A DNA stretch of 64,000 bases, taken from assembly GCA_963695805.1 (NCBI GenBank), contig CAVOHV010000001.1:62001-126000 (forward strand), in the 5' to 3' direction. Positions 16,199 to 24,272 of this stretch are shown piece after piece. The notes beneath the pieces were generated by a model. The model was not told the DNA's origin. It saw only the letters and a program-made list of their open reading frames with translations, and searched no databases. How positions within the stretch are numbered: the first letter of the stretch is position 1; each line of letters starts with the position of its first letter. The translations under genes were made by a program, and so were the position numbers. This DNA is from DASUPK01 sp963695805 (GTDB lineage Bacteria; Actinomycetota; Thermoleophilia; Solirubrobacterales; 70-9).

Positions 16199-17272
16199 TC
16201 AACCAGCCACCCGGGGGCGCTGGAACTGGTCGCGCCAGTCGGGCCACTCGGAGGGCGGGCCCTTGGGGCGACGGACCCTGCGCGGATCCCCCTTTGGGAG
16301 GCCGGCGAGCAGCTCGCGGTTTCGCGGGTCGCGAAGCTGCTCGGCGACCGTGAGTCGGGCAACTTCGATGACGCGATTTCGGTTCGCGCTTCGCATGAGG
16401 TTGGGCCCCATCGCCTCGAGGTCATCGCCCGTGGGCTGAATGAGGAGAACGTCGGCGCCGTCGGCGCGGATCTTCTTCGCCTCGCTGCCCAGGCGCCGAC
16501 CGGAGGCGCGACGGAAGAAGATAGCGACGGCGTCGCGGGGGTTGATCGCGCGGATCGGGTGCAGCGTGGAGGTCGGGTTGAGGCAGATGACGAGGTCCAA
16601 GCTCTCGTTGCGAAGCAGGTCCAGATTCGAGACCGAATAGAGGCCGCCGTCGACGAAGCGACGATTCGCGATCGTCACCGGGTGATAGATGCCGGGGATC
16701 GCACAGGAAGCGGCGACGGCATCGGCGAGGTCGGCCCGCGGGGCATCGACGCGGCCGAAGGGGGTGCGGCGGCCGGTCTCGTAGTCGCAGGCCACGATCC
16801 ACAGGTTCGGGTGCGGGCTCCAGCCTCTGGGGACGACGCGACGGATCGTCTGCTTGAGCGGCTCGGTCGAGAAGACGCCGCGCCACAACCAGCCGCTAAA
16901 GACAGTTGCCGGCGTGTAGCGGCGAGGGTTGACGAGAGTGCGAAGTGCGAGCTTCCAGGAGCCGGGACCGATCGGCGGCCAGGCGCGCTCCAGCTCGAAT
17001 CGCGCCCCCGCGGCGCGGTCGGCCGTCGCCGCCGCGCGTCCCTGGGCGTCGCGCACGCCGTCGAAAGTTTCTCCACGCGAGTGGGCGACCATGAACCAGG
17101 GCGGGACGCCGGAGGCGCAAAGCGCGCCGATCATCGAGCCGGCCGAGGTTCCGATCACATAGTCCGCCTCCGCCGGGTCCCAGCCCGTCTCCTCGGCGAG
17201 CGCGTCCAAACCGCCGGTGAGCCATGCACCTCCCTGGATCCCGCCGGCACCGAGGACGAGCCCGATCTTCAT
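16199..17272 (-). CDS. Patatin-like phospholipase
   Basis: A 357-residue patatin-type lipid acyl hydrolase. The oxyanion loop is LVLGAGGIQGGAW at the N-terminus, the nucleophile Ser43 sits in GTSAGS, and the catalytic Asp of the Ser-Asp dyad is in FVDGGLYSVSNLDLL (about 200). All catalytic elements are present, so the enzyme should be active on phospholipids or other acyl lipids. ATG 17272 is chosen because the catalytic strand begins immediately after it. No signal peptide is seen, so it is cytoplasmic or peripheral. The next upstream gene on this strand is an acyltransferase, 152 bp away, suggesting joint lipid remodelling. Confidence 0.9.
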   Translation of the reverse strand: MKIGLVLGAGGIQGGAWLTGGLDALAEETGWDPAEADYVIGTSAGSMIGALCASGVPPWFMVAHSRGETFDGVRDAQGRAAATADRAAGARFELERAWPPIGPGSWKLALRTLVNPRRYTPATVFSGWLWRGVFSTEPLKQTIRRVVPRGWSPHPNLWIVACDYETGRRTPFGRVDAPRADLADAVAASCAIPGIYHPVTIANRRFVDGGLYSVSNLDLLRNESLDLVICLNPTSTLHPIRAINPRDAVAIFFRRASGRRLGSEAKKIRADGADVLLIQPTGDDLEAMGPNLMRSANRNRVIEVARLTVAEQLRDPRNRELLAGLPKGDPRRVRRPKGPPSEWPDWRDQFQRPRVAG

Positions 17273-17424
17273 CCTTGTCGGAGCCGTGCATTCACGCCAG
17301 ACGGCAGAATCATAGGTCGCTGCAGGCGACCGTGACGCCTCTGCCTGGTGGGGCGATCCCCAGTCCCCGGCTGGTTGCCTGCTGTAACTGCGCATGGTGC
17401 GTTCGGTGGGCTTGGGATTCGGCT

Positions 17425-18366
17425 CTATATCTGCCCTCCCCGCTTCTTGACTTCGTCGGCGTCGATCGCGGCCTCGACCTCGCGCTCCAGACCGCCGTGC
17501 TCCAGCTCCTCGACGACTTCGCTCTTCTCGTGCCGCGAACCGAGCGTGCCGACGACCGGCAGCTCGCGCTCGGCCGAGAGTTCGTCGAGCGCCTCCTGCA
17601 TCATCGCCGTGACCGCGTGGTAGACCGCCTCCTCGTCGGGCTGGGGGCCAAATCGGCGGCGCAGGTCGAGCCTGGGCAGGACCTGGATCGTGATCTGGGA
17701 GGGCAGCGGGATGCGGCCCGGCAGGTCCAGCACCGTCACGCCGAAGGGAGGTGCGACTTGGATCGGCACGACCTTTAGCCGCAGCAGCCTGTCGAGGGCA
17801 AGGAGGTGAGAAAGCCGCTCGCCGCGGGTCAGGAAGAGGGCGGTCTCCTGGCCGCCGATCGCCACTACGGGGACGATCGGCACGTCAGCCGCAAGCGCGA
17901 GACGGACGAAGCCGCTGCGATGTCCGAAGTCGATTTCCCCCGAGTGCCAAGAGGGGCGGTAGGTCTCGTGGTCCCCGCCCGGATAGACCAGAACCGCAGC
18001 GCCCTTCCCCAGCGCCCTCATGGCGTTTTTGTGATTGGCCGGGATCGTCCCGTACCGGCGCAGCATGACGAGACCCGGTACCCGGAAGACGAGGTCGTGG
18101 GCGAGCTGGTGGAACAGCCGGTCGGGGCCGAAGTAGTTGTAGAAGCCGTAGGCGAAGGCGAAGGTGTCGGCGATCAGCGTGCCGCCCGAGTGGTTGCCGA
18201 CAAGAAGCACCGGCCCCTCGGCCGGGATCTGCTCTAGACCGCGCACCTTGGGACGGAAATAGAGTTGCGCCACGCGCCTATAGGCTGGCAGGGTCTGGCG
18301 GATGAACCGCGGGTCGCGCTCGGCCAGCGGGTCCTCGGCGCGGGAGCCGAGCAGGTCCCGGGCCAT
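17425..18366 (-). CDS. Lysophospholipid acyltransferase family protein (PlsC-like)
   Basis: A 313-residue glycerolipid acyltransferase-like protein. Motif 1 is GNHSGGTLIAD (about 60-70) in place of NHxxxxD, as in the branch that resembles diacylglycerol acyltransferases. LVYPGGDHETYRPSWHSGEIDFGHRSGF is the substrate/catalytic segment (about 135-162, given in part) and VPIVPVVAIGG the last conserved strand. It would esterify a fatty acyl group to a lysolipid or acylglycerol. The last 60 residues are charged and probably helical. Start ATG 18366. It lies upstream of patatin in the same direction. Confidence 0.85.
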   Translation of the reverse strand: MARDLLGSRAEDPLAERDPRFIRQTLPAYRRVAQLYFRPKVRGLEQIPAEGPVLLVGNHSGGTLIADTFAFAYGFYNYFGPDRLFHQLAHDLVFRVPGLVMLRRYGTIPANHKNAMRALGKGAAVLVYPGGDHETYRPSWHSGEIDFGHRSGFVRLALAADVPIVPVVAIGGQETALFLTRGERLSHLLALDRLLRLKVVPIQVAPPFGVTVLDLPGRIPLPSQITIQVLPRLDLRRRFGPQPDEEAVYHAVTAMMQEALDELSAERELPVVGTLGSRHEKSEVVEELEHGGLEREVEAAIDADEVKKRGGQI

Positions 18367-18648
18367 TACCGAGGCCGTTGCGCGGGTGGCGCCGAGCGCC
18401 TGGCTGAAGATCTCCCTTACCAGCTTCTCCTACCCGCCAATAGGGAGTGCCTCATTGCTTCCTCCCTTGAATCAAGTTCACCTGGACACGGTCGCATCTC
18501 GTGCTCGCGCTGCCATCCGTGTTCTCCACCGAGTGCGCTCGGAGTAGGAACACGGAGCCATGCCTGCTGGACGCGGGAACCGCCGGTTTTCATGAAAAGC
18601 GCCGCCATCACGATCGCAGGCAGCGAACCGGAACCGTCTCAACTCCCC

Positions 18649-19095
18649 CTAGGAAGTGCTGCTGGTCACTGGTGGAGGAGAGTACGAGTAGCCGCTCGAG
18701 CCTGAGGCGCCACCTGAGCCTGACGAATAGCCGCTCGAGGAGCCGTAGTAGCCGTCATCGCCATACGTCTGCGCGTACGGATCTGTCGCGGAGCCGCTCG
18801 CCGGCGAACTGCCGCTCGAACCGCTAGTGGCTTTCGAGGTCGAGGCCTTGTTTGCACGATCTGCCGCCTTTGGGCCGAGCGCCGGGTCGCTCCCGGCGGC
18901 CATCTGCGCGGCGATCAGTCCGCCGATTGCGAGGGTGGCAACGACGGCGAGCATCGCCACCTTCGCCGTCAGCGCTTTGGTGGATTGCCGTGGCGCACGC
19001 GACTTGGGGCGGTTCCACTGAGACGAGCGGACCATTTGCGGCTGCTCGACATCGCGCCGTGGAATCCACTCCGGGTATCGATCTCTGGAGTTCAT
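18649..19095 (-). CDS. Single-helix membrane protein with Ser/Gly/Tyr-rich tail
   Basis: A 148-residue protein of unknown function. A polar, basic N-terminus (about 1-42, with WIPRR and QWNRPKSR) precedes one membrane helix (about 46-68). An external tail follows that is almost entirely Ser, Gly, Tyr, Ala and Thr with repeated GYSSGSGG-like units. Its ATG overlaps the stop of the ferric-reductase-like gene (ATGA), so it is the third gene of the apbE operon. The tail contains SGSATD but no real FMN-binding domain, so it is not an obvious ApbE substrate. It might be a spacer or scaffold for the membrane reductase. Confidence 0.7.
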   Translation of the reverse strand: MNSRDRYPEWIPRRDVEQPQMVRSSQWNRPKSRAPRQSTKALTAKVAMLAVVATLAIGGLIAAQMAAGSDPALGPKAADRANKASTSKATSGSSGSSPASGSATDPYAQTYGDDGYYGSSSGYSSGSGGASGSSGYSYSPPPVTSSTS

Positions 19096-19733
19096 GCGGC
19101 TGGCTCGTAGTCGTAGGAGCGCGCCCCTGCCGGCCTTGAGAGCTGCTCGGACGGGAGGGGGATCCTCCGCTGCCGCCGGCCTCTGGTCGGCTCATCGCTC
19201 GGGAGGAGGCGGATCGTCGCCATCAACGCAACCGGAGCGACGGTGGCGATCACGATCAGCACCAGCCAGAGTGAACGGGCGTCCGTCCCGGCGCCGAGCG
19301 TGTGGACGACGGCCAGGACGTAGACGGCCAGCGTCCAGCGGTGCATCTTGCGCCAGAGCTTGGGGCCGATCCAGCGACGGACGTAAAAAGTGAGCCCAAG
19401 CAGCGCGGCCAGCCAGCCACCGATGATGCCGAGGCCGGTCCAAAGAGGCTTATGGGCCATGACGAAGGGAATGGCGATCCCGGCCAGCCCGGGCCGGAGG
19501 TAGCTATCGCCAAGCAGCGCCAAGCCATGGGCGGTAATGAAGATCAGCGTCGCCAAGGCCGTCGCCTCGTGCACCTGCCTCAGCCTGGCCATCGCGCCTG
19601 GGCCCTTGGCCGCGCGCATCGCCATGGCCAGTCCGAGTCCGACTGAAATCGCGGCCAGGGCCAGGGCTACGACGCCGGAGGCTCGGCTGAGGATCCAGAA
19701 GATGTGTTGGCCGGGGTCGCTGTAGGAGTTCAC
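19092..19733 (-). CDS. Ferric-reductase-like transmembrane protein (heme b type)
   Basis: A 213-residue membrane protein with about six helices and the histidines expected for heme binding: RQVHEATAL and FITAHGLALLGD (about 48 and 66), then MHRWTLAVYVLAVVHTLGAG (about 130-150). It matches the ferric-reductase/YedZ-like domain, which passes electrons across the membrane. It lies between apbE and the Ser/Gly-rich protein gene, overlapping both by 4 bp. The GTG start at 19733 overlaps the apbE stop. The C-terminal 30 residues are cytoplasmic and Arg-rich. It is a paralog of the protein cut by the left window edge. Confidence 0.85.
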   Translation of the reverse strand: MNSYSDPGQHIFWILSRASGVVALALAAISVGLGLAMAMRAAKGPGAMARLRQVHEATALATLIFITAHGLALLGDSYLRPGLAGIAIPFVMAHKPLWTGLGIIGGWLAALLGLTFYVRRWIGPKLWRKMHRWTLAVYVLAVVHTLGAGTDARSLWLVLIVIATVAPVALMATIRLLPSDEPTRGRRQRRIPLPSEQLSRPAGARSYDYEPAA

Positions 19734-20719
19734 GCGGGCACCGCCGTAGCCCCGTCACTGGGCTGCTCCGCTAGGGAGCCGCAGAGCTCGACTCGACCGT
19801 CGTCGAGAACGATCAGCCCGCCGTGCTCGGAGAGGATCTCGGGCGCCGCCTCTGGGCCTGAGAGAAAGGCCATCTTGGCCAGGGTCTCTGCCTCGAGGGC
19901 TGTCGTACCTAGTGAGGTCGTTTGGATCAGCCCGGTCCAGGCTGGGTTTCCGGTCGAGGGGTCGAGCAGGTGGTGGGCGAAGCCACCGTCCGTACGCCAG
20001 AGGCGAGTCTTGATCCCGCTCGTCGCCACCGCTCCGAGACTGAGATGGAACTCGTGTGCCGGACGGTCATCGAGCGGGTGGTCGATCCGGACCAGGCGCT
20101 CGAGCGGGCGCTCGCCGCCGATCCGTAGGTCGCCACCAGCGTCAATGACGAAGGTCGAGTAGCCGTCCATGCGCTCGGCGGCCAGATCCGCAGCAAGACC
20201 CTTGCCGCTGCCGCCGGTGTCGATGCGGACGCCAGATGGCCTACTCACGAGTCCCGTAACAGCGTCGACCGAGACGTCGCGCCAACGAGCGTCCGCCCGG
20301 GGAGTGGCGGCTTCACGCTTGGGGGCGACTGACAGGGCCTCGGCGATGCTCTCCGTGGGTAGTTCGGCGTGCGAGCTGGCATAGCCGGCTTTTTCCAGTT
20401 CTTCCACCAAGGTCGGATCGACGAGACCCCCGGAACGCCGCGCAGCCCAGAGCGCACCCTGGACGGCAATGGCAACTGTTGGGCTGACGGAGCAGGATTC
20501 GCCGGGCTCCGCATTCAGTGCGCAGAGCTCGCTGTCCTTGTCGAAGCGGGTCAGCTTGCGGTGCAGCAGCCTCAGGAAGAACTCGATCTGGATACCCATC
20601 GCCTCGGGTGAGGGAAGCCCCGGCCGAACCGGCGCGCCGATCAGGACGCGCACATGGGTGCCGAAGAGCTTGAAGCGACGGTCGTATTCAACGTGCGGGT
20701 GGCCTGGGCCCGGGCTCAC
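19730..20719 (-). CDS. apbE: FAD:protein FMN transferase (ApbE family)
   Basis: A 329-residue ApbE paralog of 1645-2607. Conserved segments are the FGTHVRVLIG start, RFDKDSELCALNAEPG (about 58-73), GGLVDPTLVEELEKAGY near 96, IDTGGSGKGLAADLAAERMDGY (in part; about 164-180), VIDAGGDLRIGGE, and FAHHLLDPSTGNPAW near 248. No signal peptide is seen. It is the first gene of an operon with the ferric-reductase-like protein and the Ser/Gly-rich protein. A triple direct repeat operator (20752-20779) begins 33 bp before its GTG start and is shared with two other promoters of the locus. The flavinylated partner is not identified in the window. Confidence 0.9.
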   Translation of the reverse strand: MSPGPGHPHVEYDRRFKLFGTHVRVLIGAPVRPGLPSPEAMGIQIEFFLRLLHRKLTRFDKDSELCALNAEPGESCSVSPTVAIAVQGALWAARRSGGLVDPTLVEELEKAGYASSHAELPTESIAEALSVAPKREAATPRADARWRDVSVDAVTGLVSRPSGVRIDTGGSGKGLAADLAAERMDGYSTFVIDAGGDLRIGGERPLERLVRIDHPLDDRPAHEFHLSLGAVATSGIKTRLWRTDGGFAHHLLDPSTGNPAWTGLIQTTSLGTTALEAETLAKMAFLSGPEAAPEILSEHGGLIVLDDGRVELCGSLAEQPSDGATAVPA

Positions 20720-20751
20720 AACTGGGATAGTCGCCTTGGGCGATGAACGCC

Positions 20752-20779
20752 CCGTAAGCCCCCGATGAGAGTTCTCTTA
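20752..20779 (-). promoter_or_regulatory. Triple direct-repeat operator, copy 1 (apbE operon / regulator genes)
   Basis: On the plus strand three half-sites follow at exact 11-bp steps: CCGTAA-N5-CGATGA-N5-CTCTTA. The spacing is typical of OmpR-family response regulators. It lies 33 bp before the apbE start (minus strand) and about 42 bp before the response regulator start (plus strand), so it could control both directions and autoregulate. Copies 2 and 3 are at 23164 and 24273. Confidence 0.65.
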
Positions 20780-20821
20780 GACAGTCGTGGCCGGACTCGG
20801 GCGCCCTCCTAGCATTGCCCC

Positions 20822-21499
20822 ATGCGGATCCTGGTCGTCGAGGACGAGCGTCCGATTGCCGAGTTCATCCAGCGCGGGCTCGAGGCTGAGGGCTACTCGG
20901 TCGCCTGCGCTTTCAACGGCGAGGAAGGCCTGGCGCTGGCGCGAAGCGGCGACTACGCCCTCGTTGTCCTCGACGTGCTCCTACCCAAGCTGAGTGGGCT
21001 CGAGGTGGTCAAGGGAATCCGCGAGACCGATGAGACCTTGCCGGTGATCATGCTGACCGCCCTGGCCGAGACCGACGACATCGTCACCGGACTCGATCTC
21101 GGCGCCAGCGACTACCTGACCAAACCCTTTGCCTTCGCCGAGCTGCTGGCGCGGAGCAGGGCACACCTGCGCCAGCCCGGCCAGGTCAACGCCACCTCAC
21201 TGGTGGTCGGCGGGATCAGCCTCGACTTCCGCACCCGCGCCGTCGATCGAGACGGCCGCGGCGTCAGCCTCACGGCACGAGAGTTCGAGCTCCTGGCCTA
21301 CCTGATGCGCTACCCCGACCAGGTGCTCTCCCGCGCTCAGATCCTGAACGCGGTTTGGGGCTACGACTACGACCCTGGGACCAATGTCCTCGACGTCTAC
21401 ATCGGCTACCTGCGCAGAAAACTCGCCGAAGCCGACGGGGAGGCGCCGATAGAGACCGTTCGCTCGGCCGGCTTCCGGCTGGTGAGCGCCGATGCTTAG
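20822..21499 (+). CDS. OmpR-family response regulator
   Basis: A 225-residue regulator. The receiver domain has the acidic pair E7/D8, phosphoacceptor Asp51 (VVLDVLLP) and Lys near 101 (LTKPF). A winged-helix DNA-binding domain follows (LTAREFELLAYLMRYPDQVLSR near 140, ending TVRSAGFRL). It is followed by its sensor kinase with an 8-bp overlap. It lies divergently from the apbE operon, and the 11-bp direct repeats at three nearby promoters fit binding by this type of regulator. That it binds them is inference. Confidence 0.93.
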   Translation: MRILVVEDERPIAEFIQRGLEAEGYSVACAFNGEEGLALARSGDYALVVLDVLLPKLSGLEVVKGIRETDETLPVIMLTALAETDDIVTGLDLGASDYLTKPFAFAELLARSRAHLRQPGQVNATSLVVGGISLDFRTRAVDRDGRGVSLTAREFELLAYLMRYPDQVLSRAQILNAVWGYDYDPGTNVLDVYIGYLRRKLAEADGEAPIETVRSAGFRLVSADA

Positions 21500-22928
21500 C
21501 TGGATCCCGCGCGGGATTCGCCTGCGGCTCGTCCTGGCGATCTCCGCGGTCAGCGTCGCTGCAGTAGCCGCGAGCTTCTTTGCTCTGCACGAGACGACTG
21601 CCGCCAACCTCCGCAGTCGCATCGACCGCGAGCTGAATGAGCAGTACGCCGAGTTCCAGCAGCGCGTGCTCAGCGGCGGCAAAGTCACGGATCCGGCAGG
21701 GCTGCGGGCGGCAGGCGAACGCTTCGTCGCCGGGCAGCGCTACCACCCCGAGGCCCGCATCTATCTGGTCTCGCCGCACGGGCTGGCCCCTGTCACCAAC
21801 CAGACCCGGATCGTCGACGAGGAGCTCGCCGAGAGCCGCCCAGGCGGAGAGAGCGGCGAGGCTGATGCCGACGGCATCGTCTCCGCCGGGGACGGCTTGA
21901 CAACGATCTCCACCGATGAGACTGGCAAGCTGAGGGTGCTGACCGAGCCCGTCGTGGTCGGTGGGACGAGGATCGGCACCTTCCGCGTGGCCGATCCGCT
22001 TACCTCGATCGACCAAGCCCTGGCCTCGCTGCGCAACCGCTTCATCGCAGTCGGGCTCGGAGTCCTGCTGCTCTCCGTGGCGATCGCGATCTGGCTCGCC
22101 AACGTGATCTCGCGGCCGCTGCGGCGCATGGCGGCCGTAGCCTCGGCGGTCGACTCCGGGGACCTCTCGCACCGGATCGACTACGAGGGTGAGGACGAGG
22201 TCGGCGTGTTGGCTGAGGCGTTCAACCACATGCTCGACCGGCTCGAGCACGGCTTTCGCCTGCAACGCGACTTCGTCTCCGACGCATCCCACGAGCTGCG
22301 CAGCCCGCTCACCGTGCTCCGGGGGCGAATCGAGCAGCTGGCTGACCACGCCGGCGACCGTCAGGCCGTCGAGGCCGAGGCCAGTGAGTTGATGCGCGAG
22401 GTCCGGCGCATGGAGCGGCTCAGCGACGACATGTTGACGCTGGCCAAGGCCGAGCGTGGAGGATTGGTGCAGCGGCGCCGCGTCCCGGTCGACGACTTCG
22501 TCGAGGATCTTCGTCGCGATCTGCCCCTGCTTGGATCCCGCCACTTCAGCGTCGAGTCGAGCCTCCATGGCGATCTCGAAGCTGACCCGGATCGACTGGC
22601 ACAGGTCCTGCGCAACCTGGTCACGAATGCGGTGAGTCACACCAGCGCTGACGGACACATCGACATCGCAATTGCCCCAGAGGACGGCTCGGCAGTCTTC
22701 GCCGTCAGCGACGACGGCAGTGGGATCGAGCCCGACCAGCTCGTGCGGATCTTCGATCGCTTCCACCGCACTGACGAGGGGCGCAGCCGTGCCGAGGGAG
22801 GCAGCGGGCTGGGGCTGGCGATCGCCCGAGCGATCGTCGAGGCCCATGGGGGCTCGATCACGGTGAAGTCCCCTCCGGGTGAGGGCGCGACCTTCCGCTT
22901 CTCGATCCCGGGCTACAGGTCGGCCTAG
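21492..22928 (+). CDS. Sensor histidine kinase
   Basis: A 478-residue membrane sensor kinase with helix 1 (about 10-30), an extracytoplasmic domain of about 145 residues rich in charged groups, and helix 2 (about 175-197). HAMP, HisKA and HATPase domains follow. The phosphorylated His is His267 in DASHELRSPL. The ATPase boxes are intact: N box NLVTNAVSH, G1 DDGSGIEPDQ, F box RIFDRFHR and G2 GGSGLGLAIA. It partners the response regulator just upstream. The signal is unknown; the target genes suggest redox state or iron. Its stop shares a CTAG with the stop of the convergent ferredoxin gene. Confidence 0.93.
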   Translation: MLSWIPRGIRLRLVLAISAVSVAAVAASFFALHETTAANLRSRIDRELNEQYAEFQQRVLSGGKVTDPAGLRAAGERFVAGQRYHPEARIYLVSPHGLAPVTNQTRIVDEELAESRPGGESGEADADGIVSAGDGLTTISTDETGKLRVLTEPVVVGGTRIGTFRVADPLTSIDQALASLRNRFIAVGLGVLLLSVAIAIWLANVISRPLRRMAAVASAVDSGDLSHRIDYEGEDEVGVLAEAFNHMLDRLEHGFRLQRDFVSDASHELRSPLTVLRGRIEQLADHAGDRQAVEAEASELMREVRRMERLSDDMLTLAKAERGGLVQRRRVPVDDFVEDLRRDLPLLGSRHFSVESSLHGDLEADPDRLAQVLRNLVTNAVSHTSADGHIDIAIAPEDGSAVFAVSDDGSGIEPDQLVRIFDRFHRTDEGRSRAEGGSGLGLAIARAIVEAHGGSITVKSPPGEGATFRFSIPGYRSA

Positions 22929-23131
22929 GGCGCGAGCTGCTCGCCAGTCTCGGCGTCGACCAGTGTGATCGCCTCCGTGGGACAGGCGCGAGCCGCGTCG
23001 ACCATCTGGCGCAGCGGCGCGCTGCCGACGAGGTGAGCCGTGTCATCGACCTCGAAGGCCTCGGGCGCCAACTCGGCACAGTCCCCGTAGGCGAGACAGG
23101 CGTCTCCGTCGATATGGACCTTGAGCTTCAT
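22925..23131 (-). CDS. Small ferredoxin, 3Fe-4S type (68 aa)
   Basis: Paralog of the ferredoxin at 1425-1631 and of equal length when ATG 23131 is used. Cysteines are in CLAYGDC and ARACP, again lacking the second cysteine of 4Fe-4S ferredoxins. An ATG 9 bases upstream (23140) is also possible. ATG 23131 is preferred because it places the start 33 bp from the shared operator, the same distance as at apbE. Electrons could come from a flavoprotein elsewhere; no reductase gene is adjacent here. The context suggests it serves the iron/redox module of this locus. Confidence 0.88.
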   Translation of the reverse strand: MKLKVHIDGDACLAYGDCAELAPEAFEVDDTAHLVGSAPLRQMVDAARACPTEAITLVDAETGEQLAP

Positions 23132-23163
23132 GAGGGCCATCGTGGCCGGCCTGAATGAGCCCT

Positions 23164-23191
23164 GGGTAAGGCTCGGGTGAGAGGTTTCTTA
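23164..23191 (-). promoter_or_regulatory. Triple direct-repeat operator, copy 2 (ferredoxin)
   Basis: On the plus strand GGGTAA-N5-GGGTGA-N5-TTCTTA, with exact 11-bp steps, in the gap between the ferritin-like gene and the ferredoxin gene. It begins 33 bp from ferredoxin ATG 23131. It shares GTAAG, TGAGAG and TCTTA with copy 1 at the same relative positions. Confidence 0.65.
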
Positions 23192-23240
23192 CAGAAGCGG
23201 TCCTAGCCCGACGCCGGCGTACGCGACTCAGGCCACGCTG

Positions 23241-23561
23241 TTACCCGAGGCCTTCGGCCTGCTCAGCCCTCTCGCCAGCCTCGACGATGTCACCGTCGGT
23301 GAACAGCGTCGTCTTCAGTGCGATCCGCCACTTCTCAGTTCGTCGGGTCAAGAACTCGAGATCCATCGCAAAGTGCTTGAACTCCTCCTGCTGAGCGTTC
23401 TCCATGATCGCCCGTGCCTGCTTGTCGGGCTCAACCGACATGCGCTGCTCATACCAGCCGATAGCTTCGGCCTCTTCCGTTAGTGAGGCGATCATGCGGG
23501 CGAAGGTCCGGGTCTCCGCGCTCAGCTCGGCTGCGGGCTCGTGGTACTGATCGAATCCCAT
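23241..23561 (-). CDS. Encapsulated-ferritin-like (EncFtn family) protein
   Basis: A 106-residue two-helix ferritin-like protein. The segments SLTEEAEAIGWYEQR (about 26-40) and QQEEFKHFAMDLEF (about 57-70) match the encapsulated ferritin family. The ferroxidase ligands known from that family correspond to Glu30, Glu60 and His63, with Trp36 and Tyr37 conserved, so iron oxidation should be possible. Start ATG 23561 has GGAGG 5 bases upstream; the upstream ATG 23576 would place that site inside the gene. EncFtn normally works inside an encapsulin shell encoded next to it. No encapsulin gene is in this window and no clear cargo-loading peptide is seen at the C-terminus (ERAEQAEGLG). Confidence 0.8.
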   Translation of the reverse strand: MGFDQYHEPAAELSAETRTFARMIASLTEEAEAIGWYEQRMSVEPDKQARAIMENAQQEEFKHFAMDLEFLTRRTEKWRIALKTTLFTDGDIVEAGERAEQAEGLG

Positions 23562-23617
23562 CGTGTCCTCCATGGTCGGGGTGCGAATTCGCTGAGGTCC
23601 ACCCGTCACGGCAAGAC

Positions 23618-24241
23618 TCAACCCGAGGGACCGCCGTGCCAGCCGCTGATCGAACTGATCAGCGAGATTGCGAGCGCGGCGCCAACGCCGAGTGAAGCGG
23701 CGACAAGCAGGCCGCGTAGGCCAGATCCGGGAACCGGGTGGTCCCGAACGGAACCCCAGTCGCGACGCGCCGATTTCAATGCGCGTGGTGCGTAGACGAG
23801 GAAATGGATCGCGAAGACGACGCCCCAGATGATGAAGGTGACCTTATGGAGCAGAAGCACCTGGTCAGACTTGTGCTCGAGAGCCAGGAGCCAGATCCCA
23901 GTAGCGAACACCCCAATTGTCATGGCGACGAGGACGGGTGCGAGCAGGCGCATCGGCAGCGCCGGCGGCCCTTTCTCCTCATACGCCCTCGTGCCCCCGT
24001 AGTAGCGGGCAAAGCGATAGCCCGTGCTCGCCAGCTTGAGAATGATCGGCGGTACCAGCACCAGTCCAATGAACATGTGAACGCTGAGGAGGCCGCCCAT
24101 CTCCAGAATCGTGATCCCTTCAGCGATCAGTAGAACGGTGAGGATCCCGGCCACAGAGCTCGTGAGTATTTGGTTCCCCTCTGTCCCGCCAAGGTGATCT
24201 GCACGGTTCACTGTGGCGGGATGCCGGGTGTGGACCTCCAT
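23618..24241 (-). CDS. Cytochrome-b-like membrane protein
   Basis: A 207-residue protein with about five helices. Histidines lie inside or at the edge of helices: LLSVHMFIGLVLVPP (about 55), LLLHKVTFIIWGVVFAIHFLVYAPRA (about 133-150, in part). This resembles b-type cytochrome or ferric-reductase-like domains with two heme-ligating helices. The best guess is a membrane heme protein for electron transfer. It starts at ATG 24241 and is followed by the EncFtn gene after 56 bp on the same strand, so the two probably form one operon behind operator copy 3. The function is not established. Confidence 0.65.
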   Translation of the reverse strand: MEVHTRHPATVNRADHLGGTEGNQILTSSVAGILTVLLIAEGITILEMGGLLSVHMFIGLVLVPPIILKLASTGYRFARYYGGTRAYEEKGPPALPMRLLAPVLVAMTIGVFATGIWLLALEHKSDQVLLLHKVTFIIWGVVFAIHFLVYAPRALKSARRDWGSVRDHPVPGSGLRGLLVAASLGVGAALAISLISSISGWHGGPSG

Positions 24242-24272
24242 CGCTAGATCGTCACTAGCGGCGATCAGATGC

